Part shown: one piece after another, positions 45,134 through 52,311 of the stretch
Numbering within the stretch: the first letter of the stretch is position 1
Layout of the letters: each line of letters opens with the position of its first letter
Made by a program: the position numbers and the translations under genes
Source of the DNA: Proteiniphilum sp. X52
GTDB taxonomy: Bacteria; Bacteroidota; Bacteroidia; Bacteroidales; Dysgonomonadaceae
Direction of reading: 5' to 3'
Assembly (NCBI RefSeq): GCF_003712195.1
Contig: NZ_RDSD01000018.1
Location: 1-64,000 of the forward strand
Length of the DNA stretch: 64,000 nucleotides
Notes under the pieces: generated by a model
What the model was told of the DNA's origin: nothing
What the model saw: only the letters and a program-made list of their open reading frames with translations
Databases searched by the model: none

Positions 45134-45484
45134 ATGGATTTAATAAAAATCGCGGAAGAGGCTTTCGCGGGAGAAAAAAAAGAATTTCCCAAATTCAAGA
45201 GCGGCGACACCATCACAGTGGCTTATCGTATTGCTGAGGGGAACAAAGAGCGTATACAGCAGTATCGCGGAGTGGTGATCAAAATCGTCGGTCACGGAGA
45301 CGCCAAGCGTTTTACCGTAAGAAAGATGTCTGATAATATCGGTGTGGAACGTATCTTCCCGATGAACTCCCCCTTCATTGATAGTATTGTGCTTAACAGC
45401 GAAGGTAAAGTACGCAGAACTAAATTGTATTACCTGCGCAAACTGCGTGGAAAAGCTGCCCGTATCAAGAAAAAACTATATTGA
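45134..45484 (+). CDS. rplS: 50S ribosomal protein L19
   Basis: The 116-residue L19 begins MDLIKIAEEAFAGEKKEFPK, as in other Bacteroidetes. It keeps SGDTITVAYRIAEGNKERIQ, RGVVIKIVGHGDAKRFTVRK and KLYYLRKLRGKAARIKKKL. It sits at the 30S/50S interface. The ATG at 45134 is preferred over an in-frame TTG nine bases upstream because it gives the conserved start. The gene is alone, behind a structured leader and followed by a clear terminator. Confidence 0.98.
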   Translation: MDLIKIAEEAFAGEKKEFPKFKSGDTITVAYRIAEGNKERIQQYRGVVIKIVGHGDAKRFTVRKMSDNIGVERIFPMNSPFIDSIVLNSEGKVRRTKLYYLRKLRGKAARIKKKLY

Positions 45485-45507
45485 TATACCACAGTGTAAG
45501 ATATATG

Positions 45508-45532
45508 AGCTCCGGATTTTTCGGAGCTTTTT
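45508..45532 (+). terminator. Intrinsic terminator of rplS
   Basis: AGCTCCG gattttt CGGAGCT followed by TTTT, 24 bases after the rplS stop codon. Confidence 0.85.
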
Positions 45533-45613
45533 ATGTTTTTACATCTGACAAATTATCAGGGTGTTGTGCTGTTTAATAATGGTAGGCCATATTTCTTTCT
45601 TTACCGACACCCT

Positions 45614-45720
45614 GAATTTCCTTATTTTTTGAGAACATGGCATGCGCCCAAGCATCCCCACGAAAAAGGTAATATCAGTGTGACCAAATTCCCTTAATTT
45701 TAGAGAACATGGCATGCGCC
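45614..45720. repeat. Direct repeat pair upstream of recO
   Basis: AATT(T)CC-T-ATTTT-GAGAACATGGCATGCGCC occurs at about 45614-45648 and again at about 45686-45720, roughly 35 bases with few changes. The ATGGCAT part also appears in the ACTATTTC-type elements at 32760 and 57302. Confidence 0.65.
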
Positions 45721-45730
45721 TCTGAAAACT

Positions 45731-45770
45731 CAAGCAAGCTTGGCTTTTCTCTCGGCTTTCACTATATTTG
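45731..45770 (+). repeat. Covarying hairpin joined to a promoter (copy 2)
   Basis: CAAGC-AA-GCTTG within GAAAA ... TTTTC is followed by CTCGGCTTTCACTATATTTGTCCTG. TATATTTG (45763-45770) is the -7 box for recO. It is the partner of 26391-26430; the two differ at paired stem positions (A-T against G-C) while the flanking promoter sequence is nearly identical. Confidence 0.6.
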
Positions 45771-45801
45771 TCCTGCTATTCTATAAACGGTAACCTGTAG
45801 C

Positions 45802-46524
45802 ATGTTATTCAAGACAGAAGGCATAGTACTCGGCACTACTTCCTATAGCGATACTTACTCTATTACGCATCTTTTCACGCGTGATTTCGGTAAGGTCTCC
45901 TACCTGTTGCCCATATCGCGCGGGAAAAAGACGAAAATGCGCTCTTCGCTTTTCTTTCCATTGTCGGTACTGCGCCTGGAAGTAGAGCATATGCCGTTGC
46001 GCGATGTGCAGAGGCTGAAGGAGGTGGAGAGGCAGTTTCCGTTATATGAATTGTGTACCAATATGACCAAGGTGTCGATGGCTTTTTTTATTTCGGAATT
46101 TTTATCGTTTGTGCTCCGAGAGTCAGACAATAATGAGTTGACATTCGATTACCTGAAGAACTCGATCGAGACGCTGGAGGCAGCCGAAAACGGGATCGCG
46201 AACTTCCATCTGGCGCTTATGATGGGATTGACACGTTTTCTGGGAATCTATCCCAACACGGAATTTACAGGGAATTATTCTTTCTTTGATCTGCAGCATG
46301 GAGAGTTCGTGGTGAATGAACCGACGCATTCTTATTATCTGGACAGGAGAGGGAGTAATTACCTGCGGGATCTGTACCGCATCAACTACAGCAATATGCA
46401 TCTTTTCAAACTATCACGGAATAACCGCAATGAGATCATAGATCAGTTGCTGGACTACTACCGGTTACACGTCTATAACTTCCCGCCGCTGAAATCGCTG
46501 GAAGTCCTACGTGAAATGGGGTGA
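45802..46524 (+). CDS. recO: DNA repair protein RecO
   Basis: The 240-residue RecO begins with an OB fold (MLFKTEGIVLGTTSYSDTYS, LFTRDFGKVSYLLP) and continues into the helical C-terminal domain (MTKVSMAFFISEFLSFVLRE, LMMGLTRFLGIYPN). It helps RecA load on SSB-coated gaps in recombinational repair. The zinc-finger cysteines of some RecO proteins are absent, as in many Bacteroidetes. The start is set by the -7 box 31 bases upstream. The 90-base gap after it holds a weak hairpin (ATCCACTCACTGAGAGTGGGTGGAT). Confidence 0.92.
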   Translation: MLFKTEGIVLGTTSYSDTYSITHLFTRDFGKVSYLLPISRGKKTKMRSSLFFPLSVLRLEVEHMPLRDVQRLKEVERQFPLYELCTNMTKVSMAFFISEFLSFVLRESDNNELTFDYLKNSIETLEAAENGIANFHLALMMGLTRFLGIYPNTEFTGNYSFFDLQHGEFVVNEPTHSYYLDRRGSNYLRDLYRINYSNMHLFKLSRNNRNEIIDQLLDYYRLHVYNFPPLKSLEVLREMG

Positions 46525-46614
46525 TAAAGTTGGTTTCAATCCACTCACTGAGAGTGGGTGGATGTCAACTCCCGGGATTCCGGGTCAAATTAGGGTAAAT
46601 GAACGCGGCGGGAA

Positions 46615-47241
46615 TTATCTATGTGCTTGGAAAACAATGACTCTTCCTTCGGGGTCAATGCTGAAAGAATCTCCCAACGACTCATTTAATGACCCCTGCC
46701 ACCAGTTTGTCAATATCCTTCCCTCGACCGGATATTTGAGATTGTGTGTGGTGAGCTTTTTAGGGTCGATGGAGAAAATGGAAACCTGTTCTCCCTTGTA
46801 ACTTTTAAACACCGTGGTAGAGTGAATGGGAGTGAAGATGCCCCAATTGGTCAGCATGATGACCTCTGCTAACTCTGCATAGTCGGCCAATAGCGATATG
46901 TTCCCAAGGGTGTGGTCTTCACGTTTTCCGGTTCCACCTACAATAATAATTTCCCGTCTGCCGTTTTCCACACAAAACTGTACTGATTTGGTGAGATCAT
47001 TTGTTTCCTGGTCGGGGTTGGGATGAAGGATATCCGCAAAACGGATCCTGTTCTCTTCCGAGATCGAATCACAGTCGCCCACAATGGCATCGGGTACCCC
47101 TCCCCGGGCGATGAAGTCGTTGGCCGCTCCATCGCAGCAGATAATAAACTCTGCCTCTTTGATGCAGGATAGGGGAACGGGGTGGCTGGGAAACCGTCCG
47201 TTGGCAATAATTACCGTTGTGGCTGTCTTGTTTTTGTTCAT
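46615..47241 (-). CDS. thiN: Thiamine pyrophosphokinase
   Basis: The 208-residue enzyme transfers pyrophosphate from ATP to thiamine, making the active cofactor in one step from salvaged vitamin. Family residues are visible in EFIICCDGAANDFIARGGVP, DAIVGDCDSISEENRIRFAD, NPDQETNDLTKSVQFCVENG and VGGTGKREDHTLGNI. The C-terminal TPK B1-binding beta-sandwich follows. It has no riboswitch of its own. The riboswitch-controlled thiamine importer lies 7 kb away at 54082-57173, so uptake and activation are encoded nearby but separately. Confidence 0.93.
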   Translation of the reverse strand: MNKNKTATTVIIANGRFPSHPVPLSCIKEAEFIICCDGAANDFIARGGVPDAIVGDCDSISEENRIRFADILHPNPDQETNDLTKSVQFCVENGRREIIIVGGTGKREDHTLGNISLLADYAELAEVIMLTNWGIFTPIHSTTVFKSYKGEQVSIFSIDPKKLTTHNLKYPVEGRILTNWWQGSLNESLGDSFSIDPEGRVIVFQAHR

Positions 47242-47340
47242 CTTTTACAACTTTGGCTCCATTTCCATTGAATGCAACAGTTACCGCAAAGGTATAAAAG
47301 ATGTGCCAATGAAAGATAACCGCCGGCATGAATTCTCCCG

Positions 47341-47433
47341 CTAACACAAAAGACTCATGACTATCTTTCCTAGTACGGCAAACCATATCCCTACCGCCAG
47401 TACAAATGCAATCCATAATTTCATCTGTGTCAT
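47341..47433 (-). CDS. Putative 30-residue membrane peptide
   Basis: A short frame (MTQMKLWIAFVLAVGIWFAV, then LGKIVMSLLC) codes for one hydrophobic helix with a lysine near its end. It sits between the membrane protein at 47460 and thiN, 26 bases downstream of the former, on the same strand. Small single-helix proteins of this kind are real in bacteria but easily predicted by chance. No family is recognised. Confidence 0.35.
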   Translation of the reverse strand: MTQMKLWIAFVLAVGIWFAVLGKIVMSLLC

Positions 47434-47459
47434 ACTAAATCATTTTTAAGTTGGAGCTT

Positions 47460-47921
47460 TTATGATATGATGCGGATTGATCTTAAAAAAAGAATACCTG
47501 TGATGATCAGGCAGGCAACCTTGACTACTTCTGTTGCCACATAGTAAAAATGGAGAGGTGATGACGGTACTTCAAGCCCTTGTTGGTAAAGCGGAATGCG
47601 TGCGTCGAGTGCGGGTAGTAGCCAAAGGGTTTGTATGATGAGTATCAGTAGTGCGGTCAGGAATAATATCCCGGGTGGGTTTATCCCTATTCCACGATGA
47701 AGCAGGAACAGATCCACCGCCATAAGAATGGCAAATACCCATTCTACTTTGTTCAACGCTTTAAATATCAGGCTCCCGATACCCAGCCCTAACGGGAGGG
47801 TTACCCCCGGCGCCCTGAATTTTAACCACGCCTCCATGAAACTGATGGCACACACAAATCCTATCCAGAGAAAAACAATAGGGAATGCCAGCATGTAAAG
47901 TTGAATCTCTTTCGTTTGCAT
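47460..47921 (-). CDS. Four-helix membrane protein of unknown function
   Basis: The 153-residue protein has four hydrophobic segments: YMLAFPIVFLWIGFVCAISF; VEWVFAILMAVDLFLL; ILFLTALLILIIQTLWLLPA; EVVKVACLIITGILFL. A short charged loop (AWLKFRAPG) follows helix 1. I do not recognise the family. Its position behind an Rrf2-type regulator remnant, with the palindrome at 48016-48041 upstream, suggests it was the regulator's target; a heme- or redox-linked membrane function is only a guess. Confidence 0.75.
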   Translation of the reverse strand: MQTKEIQLYMLAFPIVFLWIGFVCAISFMEAWLKFRAPGVTLPLGLGIGSLIFKALNKVEWVFAILMAVDLFLLHRGIGINPPGILFLTALLILIIQTLWLLPALDARIPLYQQGLEVPSSPLHFYYVATEVVKVACLIITGILFLRSIRIIS

Positions 47922-48015
47922 CTTTTCTGATTTTAGCTGTGATTATGAATGTTGTTTGACTATTCTGTTTTTGGTATGCCTGGTAAAACCAGGCGGGTTG
48001 ATCTTCTTTTTATTT

Positions 48016-48041
48016 CAGATAATTTTGTCGTAAATTATCTG
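48016..48041. promoter_or_regulatory. Palindrome upstream of the membrane-protein gene
   Basis: CAGATAATTT-TGTCGT-AAATTATCTG has 10-bp arms. On the minus strand it contains TTTACGACA, also found in the palindrome at 48325-48348. It lies 95 bases before the membrane-protein start and 7 bases after the Rrf2 remnant's stop, so it could be an operator or a 3' hairpin. A further small hairpin (GCCTGGT-AAA-ACCAGGC) is at 47978-47994. Confidence 0.45.
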
Positions 48042-48047
48042 AAAAAA

Positions 48048-48326
48048 TTATCGCTTCAGCAGGGTTTCCCTGTTTTTAATTTCCATTGCCAGCTCGTAAG
48101 CTGTGGTATTTTGCAGGACAACTCTCATCTCTTTCCTGATCTCTTCCACAGGATAATGCATGGGACAGGGTCGTTTTTCATCACATTGCTCCAATCCCAG
48201 TGCGCAACCTTCGGAAAAAGTATTTCCATCGATAGTCCTGACGATATCGGCTACAGTGACAGAATGAAGATTTTCACGTTTGATCTCAAAGCCGCCCTGT
48301 TTTTGCCAAAGATATATTATTTTTAT
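48048..48326 (-). pseudogene. Rrf2-family regulator, N-terminal half missing
   Basis: A frame without a start codon reads GGFEIKRENLHSVTVADIVR, TIDGNTFSEGCALGLEQCDE and KRPCPMHYPVEEIRKEMR before its stop at 48048. This is the wing and C-terminal half of an Rrf2 regulator, with the three-cysteine pattern (C-x7-C-x5-C) that holds an iron-sulfur cluster. The helix-turn-helix (about 65 residues) is absent: upstream lie a stop, a palindrome and a repeat array. A deletion, perhaps linked to the repeat expansion at 48370, seems likely. The product could not bind DNA. Confidence 0.8.
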
Positions 48327-48348
48327 TTACGACAAAAATGTCGTAAAT
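48325..48348. promoter_or_regulatory. Perfect palindrome, likely former Rrf2 operator
   Basis: ATTTACGACA-AAAA-TGTCGTAAAT has perfect 10-bp arms. It directly abuts the broken end of the Rrf2 remnant and shares TTTACGACA with the palindrome at 48016-48041. It may be the autoregulatory operator left after deletion of the N-terminal coding part. Confidence 0.45.
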
Positions 48349-48369
48349 ATTTTTATAATCCTGAATTTT

Positions 48370-48516
48370 TCCCTCTTCCCTCTTCATTCTTCCCTCTTCA
48401 TTCTTCCCTCTTCACTTTTCATTCTTCATTCTTCATTCTTCATTCTTCATTTTTCATTTTTCATTTTTCATTCTTCACTTTTCATTCTTCATTCTTCACT
48501 TTTCATTCTTCACTTC
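48370..48516. repeat. Heptanucleotide repeat array
   Basis: About 147 bases made of roughly twenty CTTCATT-like heptads (variants CTTCCCT, TTTCATT, CTTCACT). The apparent plus-strand coding frame across it is a product of the repeat (Phe-, Ser- and His-rich) and is not counted as a gene. Confidence 0.9.
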
Positions 48517-48668
48517 AAAAAGTCTTGATTCCTGATTCAGGGCTCTATAGCCAATAAATATTTAATAAAACATAAAAGCAGGGCTTTTTCAAACAATAGG
48601 ATTGAAAAACTGTTCTTATGTAGAATTGTTCTAATTATTAAAGGATACACAAAGACATATTTATAGAG

Positions 48669-48862
48669 CGTTTTCGTTAAGCTAAATGAGCGGAAGACAG
48701 CTGACGACAAGCTGGAACCCAACACAAACTTCTTTGAGTTTTGGGGAGGTGCGAAGGAGGAAGACGAAGTCAACCTTGCTTGGAGTATGCATTCGCGGGA
48801 ACTATTTCTTTAAGTGGGTACAGAGGCAAAATCTGCTTTAACTATGTCGAGGGAAGAGGACT
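48669..48862 (+). repeat. ACTATTTC-type palindromic repeats, degenerate tandem
   Basis: A first unit starts TTTCGTTAAGCTAAATGAGC and is interrupted by about 70 bases before CTTGCTTGGAGTATGCATTC and GCGGGAACTATTTC. A second unit follows (ACTATTTC ... ACAGAGGCAAAATCTGCTTT), close to the copy at 12824-12886. It lies directly upstream of the E1alpha gene. The remaining DNA from 48517 to 48668 shows no feature. Confidence 0.5.
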
Positions 48863-48890
48863 AATTTTAATGAAATGAAAGTAAGCTGCT

Positions 48891-49883
48891 ATGGCCAGAA
48901 CAAAATCAAAAGAAAGTGAATTAACAAAAGAGAAAATGTTGCACATGCATCGGTTGATGCTGGATATCCGGAATTTCGACAGCAAGGTGAACCGGCTTGT
49001 GAAAAAGGGGAAGATACCCGGGATGACGCATTTCTCCATAGGGGAGGAAGCTGCTAATGTGGGTGCGATTGGCGCGATAAAGGCCGGATTTGACCTGATT
49101 ACTTCCAATCACCGCGGACACGGGCAAAGTATTGCCTTGGAGATAGACCTCAACGGAATGATGGCTGAAATCATGGGGAAAGCTACGGGAACCTGTAAAG
49201 GGAAAGGGGGCTCCATGCATATTGCCGATCTCGACGGAGGGAATCTAGGTGCGAACGGGATTGTAGGCGGAGGGATGGGAATGGCCGTCGGCGCCGCACT
49301 CACTCAGAAAATGAAAAAAACGGGAAAGATCGTTCTCTGTTGTTTTGGCGATGGTGCCTGTAACGAAGGAACTTTCCATGAGACATTGAATATGGCCTCC
49401 ATCTGGAAGTTGCCGGTGATTTTCTATTCCATAAATAATATGTATGGGATCAGTACCCCGATTAAAGATGTGATCAACATCGATTACAATTATCAACGCG
49501 CGTGTGCTTATGGAATTCCGGGACACTTTATTGAAGATGGGAATGATTTGCTTTCTGTCTACCATAAATTCGAGGAGATAGTGCAGTATGTACGTGATGG
49601 CAATGGTCCGGTACTGGTGGAAGCGGTCACCTACAGGTGGTTAGGGCATTCCACCTCGGATCCCGGAAAATACCGGACTAAAGAAGAGGTGGATGAATGG
49701 AAACAAAAAGATCCGATTGAGCGTTTCAAGAGATACCTTCTTGAAAACAAAACAGCTACCGCGCAGGAGATCGAGGCGATAGAGAAAGCATCCGAGGACG
49801 CGGTGGAAGAATCTGTGAAATTTGCATTAAGCAGTCCGGAACCGACACTGGAATCGGCATTTGAAGACATTTTTGCAGATTAA
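48891..49883 (+). CDS. pdhA: 2-Oxoacid dehydrogenase E1 alpha subunit
   Basis: The 330-residue thiamine-diphosphate enzyme subunit has the ThDP motif GDGACNEGTFHETLNMASIW ending at NN. Substrate-site residues lie in SIGEEAANVGAIGAI and SNHRGHGQSIALEIDL, and YRWLGHSTSDPGKYRTKEEV forms the phosphorylation-loop region. With E1beta it decarboxylates pyruvate (or acetoin; the families are close) and passes the acyl group to lipoyl. It is the first gene of an E1a/E1b/E2/E3 operon. A MITE-like element begins five bases after its stop codon. Confidence 0.93.
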   Translation: MARTKSKESELTKEKMLHMHRLMLDIRNFDSKVNRLVKKGKIPGMTHFSIGEEAANVGAIGAIKAGFDLITSNHRGHGQSIALEIDLNGMMAEIMGKATGTCKGKGGSMHIADLDGGNLGANGIVGGGMGMAVGAALTQKMKKTGKIVLCCFGDGACNEGTFHETLNMASIWKLPVIFYSINNMYGISTPIKDVINIDYNYQRACAYGIPGHFIEDGNDLLSVYHKFEEIVQYVRDGNGPVLVEAVTYRWLGHSTSDPGKYRTKEEVDEWKQKDPIERFKRYLLENKTATAQEIEAIEKASEDAVEESVKFALSSPEPTLESAFEDIFAD

Positions 49884-49887
49884 TTTT

Positions 49888-50080
49888 AGAAGCTGTTTTG
49901 AATTTTTTCATCGATTGTTTTTTAGCCATTTTTTGATGGATTTGGATTTTCATTGATTGAAATGTGGCGGGCCACTTAAAAGAAATGAAAGTTCAAAGGC
50001 GCGAAAAAGGGCAAAAAACAAAATGAAAGAGTGGAAAAATAAGCGTAAAATAATTACTCGTAAAATTCAAAACAGTTTCT
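49888..50080. mobile_element. 193-bp MITE-like element (copy 2)
   Basis: Same length and inverted ends as copy 1 at 38756-38948 (AGAAGCTGTTTTGAATTTT / AGAAACTGTTTTGAATTTT), about 98% identical. It sits between the E1alpha and E1beta genes and stretches their gap to 283 bases, while the other operon gaps are 9 and 33 bases. It shows no coding frame. Confidence 0.8.
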
Positions 50081-50166
50081 TACAATGGACCCCAATAAAA
50101 ATGACAGTATGCGGAGACTTCATCGTCTTTGTCGCTTATACAAAATAACAACAGCAGAAAAAACAG

Positions 50167-51168
50167 ATGGAAAATAAAACAAAGCTCATGTCTGTCCGCG
50201 ATGCCATTATCATGGCAATGTCGGAAGAGATGCGTCGTGATGAGAACGTGTTCCTGATGGGAGAAGATGTGGGTATTTTCGGAGGCGATTTCGGAACATC
50301 GGTAGGGATGCTCGAAGAGTTCGGCAAGGAACGTGTGCGTGACACGCCTATTTCAGAAAATGCCATTTCCGGCGCAGCCATAGGGGCGGCCATGACCGGG
50401 ATGCGACCCATTGTGGATGTCACATTTATGGACTTTATCGTCTATATGATGGATAATATTGTGAATCAGGCTGCCAAAACAAGATATATGTTCGGTGGGA
50501 AAGGGCGGATACCGGTGGTGTTCCGCGCCGCCGCGGGAGGCGGCGTTGGTTCGGCCGCGCAACACTCTCAATCGCTTGAGGCCTGGTTTACCCATATCCC
50601 CGGGCTCAAAGTGATTGCCCCGGGTACGCCGGCCGACGTGAAAGGATTGCTCAAGGCGGCTATCCGCGATAATAATCCGGTCATCTTCCTCGAATATAAA
50701 GCACAATATAATATGAAAGGTGAAGTGCCCCTTGATCCGGACTTTGTATTGCCCATCGGGAAAGCTGAAATTAAGAAGGAAGGGAAAGATGTAACGGTCA
50801 TCACCTATGGGCGTATGCTGGAGAGGGTGATGCAGGCGGCCAAAGAGGTAGAAGAAGGCGAAGGGGTTAGTGTGGAGGTGGTAGACCTGCGTACCTTGGC
50901 GCCGCTTGACAAAGAGGCGGTACTTGAGTCGGTGAAGAAGACCGGGAAGGTGTTGCTGGTAAACGATGCGCATAAAACAGGCGGTTTCATCGGCGAGATA
51001 GCCGCCATGATTGCCGAAAGCGACGCGTTCGATTTTCTGGATGGACGGATATTGCGTCTTGCCGGTGAGGATGTGCCCATCCCCTATAACCAGACACTGG
51101 AGGCCGCCATGATACCCAATGTGGCGCGGATCAAGAAATACATCCTCAAATTAGTGAATAACCGATAA
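50167..51168 (+). CDS. pdhB: 2-Oxoacid dehydrogenase E1 beta subunit
   Basis: The 333-residue transketolase-like beta subunit begins VRDAIIMAMSEEMRRDENVF and continues MGEDVGIFGGDFG. The pyrimidine- and subunit-contact region is RVRDTPISENAISGAAIGAA. GGGVGSAAQHSQSLEAWFTH and GRILRLAGEDVPIPYNQTLE follow, as in pyruvate/acetoin E1beta. It pairs with the E1alpha subunit encoded upstream. The MITE-like element sits between the two genes, so balanced expression depends on reading through it or on a promoter within it. Confidence 0.95.
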   Translation: MENKTKLMSVRDAIIMAMSEEMRRDENVFLMGEDVGIFGGDFGTSVGMLEEFGKERVRDTPISENAISGAAIGAAMTGMRPIVDVTFMDFIVYMMDNIVNQAAKTRYMFGGKGRIPVVFRAAAGGGVGSAAQHSQSLEAWFTHIPGLKVIAPGTPADVKGLLKAAIRDNNPVIFLEYKAQYNMKGEVPLDPDFVLPIGKAEIKKEGKDVTVITYGRMLERVMQAAKEVEEGEGVSVEVVDLRTLAPLDKEAVLESVKKTGKVLLVNDAHKTGGFIGEIAAMIAESDAFDFLDGRILRLAGEDVPIPYNQTLEAAMIPNVARIKKYILKLVNNR

Positions 51169-51177
51169 AAGGGAGTG

Positions 51178-52278
51178 ATGGAAAATAAAAGATTGAGAGC
51201 AACACCGGCGGCCAGGGCTTTGGCGAGACGTCTGGGAGTGGATTTGCTCAGTGTGACCGGCACAGGTTACAAGGGACGTATCCATAAGGACGATATAGCC
51301 AATTTCAATTACGAGGAGAAAACACATATTTCTCCGCTTGCCCGCCATATTGCCGAAGTGCACAATATAGACCTGAAAGGGGTAAAAGGATCGGGACACC
51401 GCGATAAGATCATGAAAGATGATGTCTTGCAACTCATTTCCGATCCCGACCTGAAAACCAGATTCACGCTCAATGATTTTGGAGAAGTGTCCGTCTCCCA
51501 ACCAGATCAGGTTACGGCCAAACCCACAACAGAGGCATCACAGAAGGCGCCTGCCGCGTCACAGGATGTGCCGGTTGCGGGAGAAACCGAGACTGTGCCG
51601 ATGACCCAGATGCGGAAAATCATCGCCAAACGGATGTCGGAAAGCTATTTCGGCATACCCACTTTTATCCAGACATGGGAAGTGGACATGACCGAGATGC
51701 TGGCGTTACGTAAACGGTTGATCGAACCCATACAGGAGAAAACCGGGAAAAAACTGACCGTGACCGACCTGATCTCGCTGGCGGTAGTGAAAACGCTGTT
51801 GAGACACAAGTATATCAATGCCAGTCTCAATCCCGAAGGAACGGAACTGACCTTCCACAATCATGTGCATCTGGGAATGGCGGTCGGCCTGGACGAAGGT
51901 CTGCTGGTGCCGGTAGTGAAGAACGCCCACCAAATGTCTCTCAGCGAATTTGTGGTCGCATTGAAAGATTTGACGGAACGCACTTTTTCAAAGAAACTGT
52001 TGCCCGACGAGCAGGCCGGAAGCACATTTACGATCAGTAACCTGGGGATGTACCCTGTAGATGAATTCACTGCCATCATCAACCAACCCAACGCCGCCAT
52101 TTTGAGTGTCGCCTCGACAAAGGAAAAACTGGTGCCGGTGAACGGCGAGGCGGTGGTGCGGCCCATCATGAAGATGAGCCTTACCAGCGATCACCGTATC
52201 ATCGACGGGCTGACAGCAGCGAAATTCATGACCGAGCTGAAAAAATTGATGGAAGATCCGATCACTTTATTGATTTAA
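51178..52278 (+). CDS. pdhC: E2 acyltransferase without a lipoyl domain
   Basis: From the ATG at 51178 (the in-frame GTG three bases earlier is less likely) the protein has 366 residues. It opens with two peripheral-subunit-binding domains in tandem: about 3-42 (RLRATPAARALARRLGVDLL) and about 46-86 (HISPLARHIAEVHNIDLKGV). A linker rich in Ala, Thr and Gln follows. The catalytic domain (about 140-366) contains MTQMRKIIAKRMSESYFGIP and the active-site DHRIIDG. No lipoyl domain precedes the binding domains, although E2 normally carries one to three. In this operon the lipoyl domain is found on E3 instead. Confidence 0.93.
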   Translation: MENKRLRATPAARALARRLGVDLLSVTGTGYKGRIHKDDIANFNYEEKTHISPLARHIAEVHNIDLKGVKGSGHRDKIMKDDVLQLISDPDLKTRFTLNDFGEVSVSQPDQVTAKPTTEASQKAPAASQDVPVAGETETVPMTQMRKIIAKRMSESYFGIPTFIQTWEVDMTEMLALRKRLIEPIQEKTGKKLTVTDLISLAVVKTLLRHKYINASLNPEGTELTFHNHVHLGMAVGLDEGLLVPVVKNAHQMSLSEFVVALKDLTERTFSKKLLPDEQAGSTFTISNLGMYPVDEFTAIINQPNAAILSVASTKEKLVPVNGEAVVRPIMKMSLTSDHRIIDGLTAAKFMTELKKLMEDPITLLI

Positions 52279-52311
52279 GAGTGGCAATAGGAAATACAAA
52301 AAAACAGATAT

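Noticed and set aside
47949-48557. A 202-codon plus-strand frame across the heptad array
   Set aside because: Half of it is antisense to the Rrf2 remnant and half is Phe/Ser/His translation of the repeat; it is a composition artefact.
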